Positions 18,197 through 26,276 of a stretch of DNA of 43,336 nt are shown here, piece after piece. Every line of letters begins with the position of its first letter. Position 1 is the first letter of the stretch. Location: assembly GCA_022822785.1 (NCBI GenBank), contig JAJEAL010000013.1, positions 73,118-116,453 on the forward strand. The letters run 5' to 3'. Below the pieces are notes generated by a model that did no database searches, was not told the origin of the DNA, and worked only from the letters and a program-made list of their open reading frames with translations. Made by a program: the position numbers and the translations under genes. The stretch is from Candidatus Poribacteria bacterium (GTDB lineage Bacteria > Poribacteria > WGA-4E > PCPOR2b).

Positions 18197-19273
18197 TTAT
18201 GCCGATGCGACGGTCAATTCGTTTAGTTTGTCCGGATCTAACTCAACGCCAAGCCCCGGCCCTTCGGGTGGATAGAGATGGCTGCCTTCTGCGCGGACAC
18301 GCTCCTTCGCCGGTGACGCCGTGTAAAGCACAGGTCCCATTGGATCGCAAGGGAAGGTGAGATTCGGCATCGAAACCCCTAGTTGGATCTGTGCAGACGT
18401 TCCAAGCGTTGATTCCTGATCCGTGCCAATCAGACATCTGAGTCCCGCCGATTCTGCCAGCGCGAATAGACGACGGATATGGGTCGGTCCTCCCGAAACA
18501 CATGCCACATTGAAGACCGTGCAGGCACCGCGCTCAGCTGCTTCGTAACCGAGTGCTAGGTCGTTGATGTGTAGGCTCACCGGCAGATCCATCCGCTTCG
18601 TAAATTCCGCACATACCCGTAGGTCACGTGAGGGTTGCTCAAAATGGAACGGCGTGTGATGCCGTATTACATCGGCGTAACGCAGCGCGGTCTCCCAATC
18701 GTTGAAGCGACCGGAGAAATCGAGTTGTTTGAGCCGAATCTGATCGCCAAATCTCGCCTTCATCTCGGTCAGGAATTCGTTATCCAACGTGCTGTCGCCC
18801 GACACGTAGTAACGGAAGAGATGATGACCCAAATCCACCAACCGTTGCAGGTAGCCTGCGGTCCTCTCAAAATCCTCCCGCACCTGTACGCCCCAAGTTG
18901 GATAACAGCAGTAGACGCTATCACGCATTTTGCCGCCCAGCATTTGGTAGAGGGGCACTCCTTGTACCTTGCCGTTGAGGTCGTAGAGTGCCAAGTCGAT
19001 GGCGGAAGCAAGGTGTAGATTGGTGACGCTGCTGCCGAAGTCCTGCGCCCGTAGGAATTCGTTAATTTCCGTGATACGGGTAGCGTCACGTCCCACCAAT
19101 AGCTCGTTGTAGCGTTTCGCTATCGCGCCCAGATCATCGGCTCTGCTATCCGAGGCTTCCCCCAGCCCTACCGGACCATCGTCCACATACACCTTGACAA
19201 TGACATGCCCCGATATTTGACCGGTATAACGTGGTGTTTCGATTTGAAATGTTTCGATTTTTGTGATTTTCAT
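18197..19273 (-). CDS. Enolase-superfamily enzyme (mandelate racemase / muconate lactonizing type)
   Basis: A 358-residue protein with the capping domain (MKITKIETFQIETPRYTG; VYVDDGPVGLGEAS; ASAIDLALYDLNGKVQGVPLYQMLGG) and the modified TIM barrel. Candidate metal ligands are Asp in RLKQLDFSGRFNDWETAL and Glu in PFHFEQPSRDL. The third position, normally Asp-Glu, reads SLHINDLALG, so the metal site is atypical. The late strand GTDQESTLGTSA is typical of the family. Most members dehydrate or epimerise sugar acids by abstracting the proton next to a carboxylate. It is the first gene of the operon with an alcohol dehydrogenase and DRL protein. AAAGGA lies 7 bases before the ATG. Confidence 0.9.
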   Translation of the reverse strand: MKITKIETFQIETPRYTGQISGHVIVKVYVDDGPVGLGEASDSRADDLGAIAKRYNELLVGRDATRITEINEFLRAQDFGSSVTNLHLASAIDLALYDLNGKVQGVPLYQMLGGKMRDSVYCCYPTWGVQVREDFERTAGYLQRLVDLGHHLFRYYVSGDSTLDNEFLTEMKARFGDQIRLKQLDFSGRFNDWETALRYADVIRHHTPFHFEQPSRDLRVCAEFTKRMDLPVSLHINDLALGYEAAERGACTVFNVACVSGGPTHIRRLFALAESAGLRCLIGTDQESTLGTSAQIQLGVSMPNLTFPCDPMGPVLYTASPAKERVRAEGSHLYPPEGPGLGVELDPDKLNELTVASA

Positions 19274-19351
19274 CCCTTTGTCCTTTCTTTCGGGAGTTCC
19301 CTCAGAAACTCCAAAAGCTGAAACAGGAATTTTGCCCTCTGTCTAGTGATT

Positions 19352-19380
19352 ATTATAACCGACATGGTGCAGTTGTGCAA
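19352..19380 (-). promoter_or_regulatory. Sigma70-type promoter for the enolase-superfamily / ADH / DRL operon
   Basis: On the minus strand TTGCAC (19380-19375), a 17-base spacer and TATAAT (19357-19352). The leader to the ATG at 19273 is about 70 bases. Confidence 0.65.
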
Positions 19381-19521
19381 AGCGGAAATATAGGGAGTGT
19401 CAGAAATGGAGAGCTGTTCTTAGTTCGGAGGGGTTAGAGATTTCAATGAGTGGTTCGGGGAGGCAGTTGAGGATGGGACGCCCTACAATATGTATAAGCG
19501 TCTTAGGAGAAGCGATTGATG

Positions 19522-19836
19522 TTATCGGTTGAGCTGTTTGAGCCAACCCCACATTGTAAACTTCTTGCCCACGGGAGAAACCGAAAAAGGAGAGTTTACC
19601 CATTCAGGATTACTGTCATAATGCGGATTATTGGTGAGTCTACGCTGATTGTTCCCATCAACCTCCATCACATAGATTTCAGAAGTGGGCCAACCGAGTC
19701 TAGGGTGGACATGCCCATCCCTATCAGACATGAAGGTAATCTGTGCCTGCACATCAACACATACCATCAGAAACGCTAGACTCAACACTACAACGACAGC
19801 TAAAATCAAGCATGTGAGACTATATCTTCGTTGCAT
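19522..19836 (-). CDS. Short PD40-family secreted protein, shrunken paralogue
   Basis: A 104-residue protein with the same architecture as its two neighbours but only one PD40 (TolB-like) unit. It has a signal peptide (MQRRYSLTCLILAVVVVLSLAFLMVCVDVQA), then QITFMSDRDGHVHPRLGWPTSEIYVMEVDGNNQRRLTNNP, then the shared tail PFSVSPVGKKFTMWGWLKQLNR. The segment HVHPRLGWPTSEIYVM closely matches HVHPIRGWSTSEIYVM in the copy at 20951-21970, so it probably arose by internal deletion of such a copy. GAGGG lies 8 bases before the ATG. A single blade cannot form a propeller alone; it may be a decaying gene or a truncated partner. Confidence 0.65.
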   Translation of the reverse strand: MQRRYSLTCLILAVVVVLSLAFLMVCVDVQAQITFMSDRDGHVHPRLGWPTSEIYVMEVDGNNQRRLTNNPHYDSNPEWVNSPFSVSPVGKKFTMWGWLKQLNR

Positions 19837-19911
19837 TTGCTATTCCCTCGCTGTTCTTATAAGCGGTCCGTTACCCTTAAACACCGTGCTCTCAATAATG
19901 CCAAATGATAG

Positions 19912-20883
19912 TTATCGGTCAACCTGTTTAAGCTGTCCCCATATCGTGAGCTTTTTACCGGCGGGAGCAACCGAAAAAGCATTCCCAAACCATGCAGGAG
20001 CAGTGTCATCCTCCGGATGATTGGTCAGGTTTCGAGGGTTACTCCCGTCGTCATTCATCACGAAGATTTCAGGGTTTCCATCCACCTCCCTATCAGACAC
20101 AAAGACAATCTGTTTACCGTTTGGAGACCATGACGGTTCCCAATCCTTAAATTGATGATTGGTGAGATTTCGCGGATTGCCGCCATCGGCGTCCATCACG
20201 TAGATTTCACCGTTACCATCCCTCCAAGAATCAAAGGCAATGCGCTTACCGTCAGGAGACCATGAAGGAGAACTGTCCCAAGCGCGATGATTGGTGAGGT
20301 TCTTAGGATTACTCCCATCGGCGTCCATCACGTAGATTTCATTGTTCCCATTCGTCCAAGAATAAAAGGCAATGCGCTTACCATCAGGAGACCAAGAGGG
20401 TGCATAGTCAGGAGCGCGATTATTAGACAGGTTTTTAGGGTTGCCACCATCGGCGTCCATCACGAAGATTTTACTGCCACCCTCCCTATGCGATACAAAG
20501 GCAATCCGTTTGCCGTCCGGGGACCAGGCGGGGTCCGAGTCTTCAAAGTCATTGTCAGAAAGGTTTCGTTGGTCCGCCCCGTCGGCGTCCATCACGTAGA
20601 TTTGCCGGTTCCAATCCTTACCACTCCTATCAGCCGTAAAGACAATCTGTTTGCCGTCCGGGGACCATGAGGGATACTGGTCGTCACCAGGACTGTTAGT
20701 CAGATTTTGCAGATTCCCGCCATCGGTATCCATCACGAAGATCTCCCACTCAAAATCGTCCCAAACTCTATCAGACGAAAAGATAATCCGTGCTTGTGCC
20801 TCAACATCTGGCATCAGCAGCATTAAACCCAAGCCGACAACGCCACACAGAGTCAAATGGACAAGACTGTATCTTCGTTGCAT
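19912..20883 (-). CDS. Secreted PD40 beta-propeller repeat protein (TolB-like)
   Basis: A 323-residue protein: signal peptide (MQRRYSLVHLTLCGVVGLGLMLLMPDVEA), six PD40 units of the form EIYVMDADGGNPRNLTN...WSPDGKRIAF, then the tail FSVAPAGKKLTIWGQLKQVDR. Six such units fit a TolB-type six-bladed propeller. These domains bind proteins or surface polymers; TolB itself works in the periplasm with Pal. No Tol or Pal gene is nearby, so it is not TolB proper. GAGGAGG lies 8 bases before the ATG. The leader is closely similar to that of the copy at 20951, pointing to duplication of the whole unit including its promoter region. Confidence 0.85.
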   Translation of the reverse strand: MQRRYSLVHLTLCGVVGLGLMLLMPDVEAQARIIFSSDRVWDDFEWEIFVMDTDGGNLQNLTNSPGDDQYPSWSPDGKQIVFTADRSGKDWNRQIYVMDADGADQRNLSDNDFEDSDPAWSPDGKRIAFVSHREGGSKIFVMDADGGNPKNLSNNRAPDYAPSWSPDGKRIAFYSWTNGNNEIYVMDADGSNPKNLTNHRAWDSSPSWSPDGKRIAFDSWRDGNGEIYVMDADGGNPRNLTNHQFKDWEPSWSPNGKQIVFVSDREVDGNPEIFVMNDDGSNPRNLTNHPEDDTAPAWFGNAFSVAPAGKKLTIWGQLKQVDR

Positions 20884-21850
20884 CTGCTAATCCTCCTCTG
20901 TTCTCAAATCGGTTTATTATTTTTGAACGCCGTTCTCTCAATAATAACAGTTATCGTTCGACCCGTTTGAGCCAACCCCACATTGTAAATTTCTTGCCCG
21001 TAGGAGCAACCGAAAAAGGTGAATTCAACCATGCAGGACCAAAGTCACCACCCGGATGATTGGTCAGGTTTTGAAGATTACCCCCATTAGCGTCTATCAC
21101 ATAGATTTCATAGTTCCCATCCCTTTCAGAATGGAAGACAATCCGTTCACCGTTGGGGGACCATGAGGGAGAACCGTCCCACGCGCGATGATTGGTCAGT
21201 TTCTGTTGATTGCCACCATCGGCGTCCATCACATAGATCTCAAAGTTCGCTAAGTCACCCTTCCTATCAGACACGAAGGCAATCCGTTCGCCGTCCGGTG
21301 ACCATGAGGGGTGTCTGTCATTATGGCGATTTTCAGTCAGTCTCTGTTCATTCCCCCCATCGGCGTCCATCACGTAAATTTCATAAGTGATGTCCAAGTT
21401 GTGTACAACGTGCCCCTCCCTACGGGCGCTGAAGGCAATGCGCTCACCGTCCGGAGACCATGCGGGGTACCTGTCCTCAGTGAGATTGTTGGTAAGTTTA
21501 CGCTGATTCCCCCCATCGGCGTCCATTACGTAGATTTCAATGTTATGACCCCTATCATTATCCCTATCAGTCTCGAAGACAATGTGTTTACCGTCCGGAG
21601 ACCATGAGGGGTGCCTGTCATCATGGGGATCGTTAGTGAGGTTGTGCTGATTTGTCCCATCGGCGTCCATCACGTAGATTTCAGACGTGGACCAACCACG
21701 TATAGGGTGAACGTGCCCATCCCTCTCCGACACGAAGGCAATCCGTTTACCGTCAAACGACCATAAAGGTGAATGGTCACTAGCGGGGTTATTGGTGAGT
21801 CTACGCGTATTCCCCCCGTCGGCGTCCATCACATAGATCTCAGCGTTCCC
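20020..21850. repeat. Tandem coding repeats in the two PD40 genes
   Basis: A motif reading (plus strand) CGGCGTCCATCACGTAGATT recurs about every 110-150 bases through both genes, one copy per PD40 unit. The nucleotide identity is high enough to suggest recent unit duplication or gene conversion between the paralogues. Confidence 0.8.
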
Positions 21851-21970
21851 ATCCCTATTAGACGAAAAGGCAATCTGTGCCTGTGCCGCAACGGCTATCA
21901 TCAACGGTGTCAGTACGAAGACTACTACATTAGCTAAAATCAAATGGGTGTGATTGTCCCTTTGTTGCAT
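20951..21970 (-). CDS. Secreted PD40 beta-propeller repeat protein (TolB-like)
   Basis: A 339-residue paralogue of the gene at 19912-20883. Signal peptide ends near VAAQAQIAF. Six EIYVMDADGGN units follow, several with inserts (HVHPIRGWSTS, NDRGHNI, HVVHNLDIT) between strands, then the tail FSVAPTGKKFTMWGWLKRVER. The predicted place is the periplasm or cell surface. I use the ATG at 21970, which matches the paralogues and has GGAGG 9 bases upstream, instead of an in-frame TTG at 21994. The leader shares AATAATRAACCGATTTGA with that of the next copy. Function unknown beyond binding. Confidence 0.85.
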   Translation of the reverse strand: MQQRDNHTHLILANVVVFVLTPLMIAVAAQAQIAFSSNRDGNAEIYVMDADGGNTRRLTNNPASDHSPLWSFDGKRIAFVSERDGHVHPIRGWSTSEIYVMDADGTNQHNLTNDPHDDRHPSWSPDGKHIVFETDRDNDRGHNIEIYVMDADGGNQRKLTNNLTEDRYPAWSPDGERIAFSARREGHVVHNLDITYEIYVMDADGGNEQRLTENRHNDRHPSWSPDGERIAFVSDRKGDLANFEIYVMDADGGNQQKLTNHRAWDGSPSWSPNGERIVFHSERDGNYEIYVIDANGGNLQNLTNHPGGDFGPAWLNSPFSVAPTGKKFTMWGWLKRVER

Positions 21971-22190
21971 TTGTCTTCCCTCCTCTATTTTCAAATCGGT
22001 TCATTATTCTTTGGAATGGATAGAGGTCGGATTGTGTCGCCAGCCCCTTTACAATTAAAGCGCGGGGGTGCATAGATATTTTTTTATTATACAGCTATGT
22101 GAGCAATTTATGCAAGCACTTACAGCGAGATGTCGGGAGTCGGAGATCCCTCCTACGGGATGCCCTAGTCGGGAAAACTCGATTGCCCTC

Positions 22191-22219
22191 TTGATTTTAT
22201 TAGGACTGTCCACTATAAT
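22191..22219 (+). promoter_or_regulatory. Sigma70-type promoter for the RraA-family gene
   Basis: TTGATT (22191-22196), a 17-base spacer and TATAAT (22214-22219), 39 bases before the chosen start codon. Confidence 0.7.
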
Positions 22220-22258
22220 GCAGATATATTGACTTTATATTTTTTTCAGGAGATGACG

Positions 22259-23140
22259 ATGGAAAAATTCGCACCACTGAATCTGACACGAGATGAACTG
22301 ATTGAATATACCCGTGAGTGGGCAGGAGAGCGATTCCCTGACGGTCGTCCGAAGGTTTCGGACGACATTATCGAGCGGATGAAAAGTGTATCGGTGACCC
22401 AAGCGTGGGGAACACTGCGCGGTAACGGATACCAGTGGCAGTATGAAGGCAATTGGAAATGTACACACCCGGACGGCGTGCTTGTCGGCAGGGCGTTGAC
22501 GGCTGTCTACATGCCCAGACGACCGGCGATGCGAACCCTGATGGAGGAAAAGGGCGAGCGATGTGGCTGCGTCGGAGATCAGATCTCATGGACCATTGAT
22601 ATGCTAGTTCAAGGAGATGTCTATGTCGCCGACGTTTTTGGCAAGGTCGAGGAAGGTCCAGTCATCGGTGACAACCTCGCGACCGCTATCTACTCAAAAT
22701 CTGGCAATGGTGTGGTCCACGATGCCGCTGTGCGCGACTTGGACGGTATCAAGGAAATCCCCGGATTTACCAGCTTTGTCAGAGGCTGGAGTCCAACCTA
22801 CGCTTCGCCGACGATTATGCTGACGGGGGTTAATACACCGATCCGAATCGGTCAAGCGACAGTTATGCCGGGAGATGTCGTCCTCGGAAAAGAAGATGGC
22901 GTTATTTTTATCCCACCACATCTTGCTGAAACGGTTGTGAAAACTTCTGAACTTGTGCATCTGCGGGATCAATTTGGAAAAACTCGTTTAAGCGAAGATA
23001 AATACACGCCGGGTCAGATCGATGCACGCTGGACGGATGAAATTGAAAAGGATTTCTCCATCTGGCTGGAGGACCATATCGATGAACTACCTGTGCCAAG
23101 GGAGGCCATCGAAGAACTACTAAAGGAACGGACGTGGTAG
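22259..23140 (+). CDS. RraA-family protein (HMG/CHA aldolase-like)
   Basis: A 293-residue protein with the RraA fold: GDVYVADVFGKVEEGPVIGDNLATAIYSKSGNG, then VVHDAAVRDLDGI containing the Arg-Asp pair that binds substrate and Mg2+ in 4-hydroxy-4-methyl-2-oxoglutarate aldolases, then IGQATVMPGDVVLGKEDGVIFIPPHL. E. coli RraA instead inhibits RNase E; the longer N-terminal extension here (about 85 residues) and metabolic neighbours favour an aldolase or related lyase of 2-oxo acids. Two in-frame ATGs lie at 22253 and 22259; AGGAG ends directly before the first, giving normal 6-base spacing only to the second. It is a single-gene unit, convergent with the kinase-fold gene. Confidence 0.85.
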   Translation: MEKFAPLNLTRDELIEYTREWAGERFPDGRPKVSDDIIERMKSVSVTQAWGTLRGNGYQWQYEGNWKCTHPDGVLVGRALTAVYMPRRPAMRTLMEEKGERCGCVGDQISWTIDMLVQGDVYVADVFGKVEEGPVIGDNLATAIYSKSGNGVVHDAAVRDLDGIKEIPGFTSFVRGWSPTYASPTIMLTGVNTPIRIGQATVMPGDVVLGKEDGVIFIPPHLAETVVKTSELVHLRDQFGKTRLSEDKYTPGQIDARWTDEIEKDFSIWLEDHIDELPVPREAIEELLKERTW

Positions 23141-23181
23141 GTTGGCACCAAAGCGAGATTGCCGGTAAGCCCATTGTATCC

Positions 23182-23203
23182 AATAGAAAGCCGTCGTTCT
23201 ATT
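23182..23203. terminator. Possible bidirectional terminator between convergent genes
   Basis: Arms AATAGAA and TTCTATT around an 8-base loop, followed on the plus strand by TTC. The stem is short and A+T-rich. Confidence 0.3.
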
Positions 23204-23204
23204 T

Positions 23205-24296
23205 TCAGGCGTCTCGAAAGGCGGCAATCGTTTCTTGGATGTGTGCTATATCTGGGTCCTCACTCAGGTGAGAAGTAGTAAGCAGCGCCAGCGCCCGTTG
23301 GAACCTTGCCTTTGGGTCGTCCCATGCCTGTAACGTGGCTATGCTTTCTGGGGCGTCTGGTTGGGCTGTAGATTGAAGGAGCCGATGGATAATTAACAAA
23401 TAAAAAAGGAGATGATGACAATCGACTTGCGCGGCAATCTCCGTCGCCGACCAGCCTTCCCGATGTCTGGCAACTTCGGTTGCGTATTCCTGCACAATTT
23501 CTGCGCGTAACAAGCTGATAAAATTCCCGTTCGCCCGGTTTGTTCCGAAGCTGTTGAGTGATTGCACCAAACGCCGCTCGCTCCAGTCCCAACCGATACT
23601 CCCAAAGTCAATGAAGGTCAGGGTATCCCCATCTATCACAATGTTCCGGGCGTTATAATCTAAGCTTCCCAACGCTGGTATTGCCCGATGCAGCCGATTC
23701 GACAGACGATCCCAAATTGTGTCAAGTGTCCCCGCGTGATTAGCCGATATCGGTCCACCTTTCAGCCACGCCAAATAGTCAAGGGTCTTTCTCCCCTGAT
23801 CCAATAAGGTTTGCATCACATCAGGTAGAAACACCGAATAATTGACTGGATATATGTAGGGCTTAAACGTGTCGGCAGATATGGCAAACTCCGCTTCCAG
23901 CTGACAGAACGCTTGGACGGTGTTCTGGACAACCTGTTTCAATTCATCAGGTGAACTTTCTTGTGCGAGGTCATCGAGTGTGGTATCCCCACACCATTCC
24001 ATCAGCAAGCATTTCGCTGAATCCGACCACCAGTAAAGCTCTGGCACACGGCATCCCGCCTGATGCAACCGCAAAAGAACGGAAGTTTCAATTTGAAATG
24101 GCGTAAAAGTGGATTCGCCAACCGGTTGGGGTATCAGATGTTGTTTCAGAAGAAAGGAGCGTCCCATCGCTGTCAGCTGCCAGACATTGTTTCTTTCGAG
24201 CGTGCCGTGTCGAATTGGGATACATTTTATCTGATCCGGTGAAACGTGCAGGTATGCAGCAATCTGTTCGATCACTTGCGGAGGTGGCTGGTTCAT
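23205..24296 (-). CDS. Aminoglycoside phosphotransferase-fold kinase of unknown substrate
   Basis: A 363-residue protein. The N-lobe has SFLLKQHLI with the likely ATP-binding lysine, then a hinge-like CLLMEWCGDTTLDDL. The catalytic loop reads SLDYNARNIVIDGDTLTFIDFGSIGWDW: the usual HGDxxxxN is altered to LDYNARN, keeping Asp and Asn, and the metal-binding Asp is in IDFGS. The fold is shared by choline, homoserine, fructosamine and antibiotic kinases, so the substrate cannot be assigned. There is no good ribosome binding site before the ATG. Confidence 0.8.
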   Translation of the reverse strand: MNQPPPQVIEQIAAYLHVSPDQIKCIPIRHGTLERNNVWQLTAMGRSFLLKQHLIPQPVGESTFTPFQIETSVLLRLHQAGCRVPELYWWSDSAKCLLMEWCGDTTLDDLAQESSPDELKQVVQNTVQAFCQLEAEFAISADTFKPYIYPVNYSVFLPDVMQTLLDQGRKTLDYLAWLKGGPISANHAGTLDTIWDRLSNRLHRAIPALGSLDYNARNIVIDGDTLTFIDFGSIGWDWSERRLVQSLNSFGTNRANGNFISLLRAEIVQEYATEVARHREGWSATEIAAQVDCHHLLFYLLIIHRLLQSTAQPDAPESIATLQAWDDPKARFQRALALLTTSHLSEDPDIAHIQETIAAFRDA

Positions 24297-24453
24297 GCTA
24301 GGATTAAACTCATATAGTACTTACATATTTCAGCACGATTGGCACGGGGCAAGTGCTTTGCGGGGCAAATCCGAAAGGATCCCGTGACAGGGGATACCCC
24401 GCCTACAGTTGGCTGTGCAAATCCTATCACACAAATTTCTTAATTGCAATGAT

Positions 24454-24530
24454 GTAGTAGGCACTTTCCGCTGCACCGTGATTTACACAACGGACACACA
24501 GAGGTACAGCATACGGATTATGCCTACTAC
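24454..24530. repeat. Imperfect inverted repeat, GTAGTAGGCA ends
   Basis: GTAGTAGGCA (24454-24463) is exactly inverted as TGCCTACTAC (24521-24530), and the similarity continues inward (CTTTCCG against rc TAATCCG). It sits between the kinase-fold gene and the ThDP gene. It is small enough to be an extragenic palindromic or MITE-like element. Confidence 0.55.
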
Positions 24531-24544
24531 TTTCCTGTATTGCG

Positions 24545-26116
24545 CTATGCTTTGCGCTTAACCACCTCAATAAGGGAGGGTTTATCTAGGGTGAGCGCTT
24601 TATCAACAGTTGGTTTGAAGTCAGCCTCGTCCTCAACGCAAAAACCGACAGCCCCGAAAGATTCCGCAAACTTGACAAAATCAGGATTGGCAAGATTAAC
24701 CCCCAGCCCCGTTCCAAACCGATCGACCTGCGTCCGTTCAATCGAAGTGAAGGTATTATCGTTCATAACGATTGTGACGATTGGCAGATTATACTTCACA
24801 GCCATCGCTAGCTCCGGACTGTTCATCAGGAACCCTCCATCACCACAGAGCGCAACCATCTTACGGTTTGGATAGGCGACCTGTGCGCCGATTGCTCCGG
24901 GTAATCCAATTCCCATCGCAACGGAAATGCCGGAGAAAATGTACATACCGGGTCCGTAAACGGTGAAATCCTGGAGAGCGGCATAGCCGGTGATATTGAC
25001 ATCCACGCTCAAGATGGAATCGGGAGGCATCGCAGCGCGGAGTTGTTCGATAATCGGAGAACGTTCTGCATAAGCCGCTTGCCTGTGTAATTCACGCAAT
25101 CGTTCGCCCCAACCGTTAGACCGTTCCTTGAGCGCATCATTTAGTTGCCCCAAAACCACCTTGGGATTCGCACTAATTCCGACAGCAGCCGGGTAGTCCC
25201 GATTGATTTCTGCGGGGTCAGCCTCGATATGCAGCAGCGGCTGATTAATCTCCAGCGACCAGTTGCCTGTATCGCGATAAGTAAAGCGTGTGCCGATGGC
25301 AATCAGCAAATCGGATTCCTTCAACCCCACCCGTGTAGCTCGATTATTAAAGACACGTAGAGAGTACGGTGAATCCTCTGGGATTGCGCCTTTGCCCTTC
25401 GCGCTCGTGGCGACGGGTGCGTTAAGCAATCTTGCAAATTCAAGTAATTCTTCCGTCGCGCGTGTGTGACAGATTCCGCCACCTGCAAAAATGAATGGAC
25501 GTTCCGCTTTCTCAATTAGCTGGATTGCTTCATCAACCTCGTCTGGACTTGCGCCCGGTCGCAGCCCCTTATTCATCGGTGGGATGGAGATGTCAGGGTC
25601 GCCCATCTCCGCACGTAATGCGTCGGTAGCGAGCTCGATTAAAACAGGGCGCGGCCGTCCGGAACGTAAGGCACCGAAGGCTCGATTGACGGCACTTGGG
25701 ATTTCTTGGATGTGATGCACAAGCTCTATGTGCTTCGTCATCGGGCCGAACGCCGCTTTTTGATCTAAACCGTGAAACATCTTGCCCGGATCTTTTTTGG
25801 TGAGATGAGAAGGATTTTGTCCGGTGACCAACAGCACGGGCGAGCATGCCGTGTATGCCTCGCCAATCCCAATTGCTGCATTGGCTGCCCCTGGCCCTGG
25901 TACAGTCATACACACACCCACTTCGCCGGTCGCACGAGCATATCCATCAGCCATGAATGCACAACCACCCTCATGGCGTCCCACGTAGTGACGGATTGTA
26001 TCGCGATTTTTATACAGCGATTCATAAACCGGATCCAAGTGCCCACCCGGTATGCCAAAAATGTCTTTAACGCCCTGCGCTTTCAAACATTCGACAAAAA
26101 GTTCTCCACCTGTCAT
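24545..26116 (-). CDS. ThDP-dependent enzyme, acetolactate synthase / benzoylformate decarboxylase-like
   Basis: A 523-residue protein with the three ThDP-enzyme domains. The pyrimidine domain has the catalytic Glu49 (GRHEGGCAFMADGYARATG) and VCMTVPGPGAANA. The central domain has RPFIFAGGGICHTRATEELLEFARLLNAPV. The ThDP-binding domain has GDGGFLMNSPELAMAVKYNLPIVTIVMNDNTF. The family covers acetolactate synthase, glyoxylate carboligase, oxalyl-CoA decarboxylase and others. No small regulatory subunit gene is adjacent, so a catabolic lyase/decarboxylase role is at least as likely as branched-chain amino acid synthesis. I start at the ATG at 26116 with AAAGGAG 7 bases upstream; the frame runs on to 26161. 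Confidence 0.88.
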   Translation of the reverse strand: MTGGELFVECLKAQGVKDIFGIPGGHLDPVYESLYKNRDTIRHYVGRHEGGCAFMADGYARATGEVGVCMTVPGPGAANAAIGIGEAYTACSPVLLVTGQNPSHLTKKDPGKMFHGLDQKAAFGPMTKHIELVHHIQEIPSAVNRAFGALRSGRPRPVLIELATDALRAEMGDPDISIPPMNKGLRPGASPDEVDEAIQLIEKAERPFIFAGGGICHTRATEELLEFARLLNAPVATSAKGKGAIPEDSPYSLRVFNNRATRVGLKESDLLIAIGTRFTYRDTGNWSLEINQPLLHIEADPAEINRDYPAAVGISANPKVVLGQLNDALKERSNGWGERLRELHRQAAYAERSPIIEQLRAAMPPDSILSVDVNITGYAALQDFTVYGPGMYIFSGISVAMGIGLPGAIGAQVAYPNRKMVALCGDGGFLMNSPELAMAVKYNLPIVTIVMNDNTFTSIERTQVDRFGTGLGVNLANPDFVKFAESFGAVGFCVEDEADFKPTVDKALTLDKPSLIEVVKRKA

Positions 26117-26211
26117 TAACGTACTCCTTTCGGTTTCTGTTTTTTTAGGACCTATGAGCAATCATGTTCCACGTACCGTTTTCGCCCGAAAAACAGGTCG
26201 CAGCATGCGTT

Positions 26212-26240
26212 AGCATACCACTATACAGGTTCAAACACAA
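26212..26240 (-). promoter_or_regulatory. Possible promoter of the ThDP-enzyme gene
   Basis: On the minus strand TTGTGT (26240-26235), a 17-base spacer and TATGCT (26217-26212), about 95 bases before the ATG at 26116. Both boxes are imperfect. Confidence 0.35.
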
Positions 26241-26276
26241 GCACAAAAGGTTAGTTGACGTAGGGCGCATTGAGGT

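Noticed and set aside
20020-21850. Regularly spaced repeats that might suggest a CRISPR array
   Set aside because: The repeats lie in frame within two long reading frames and encode PD40 units; spacing varies with inserts and no Cas gene is present.
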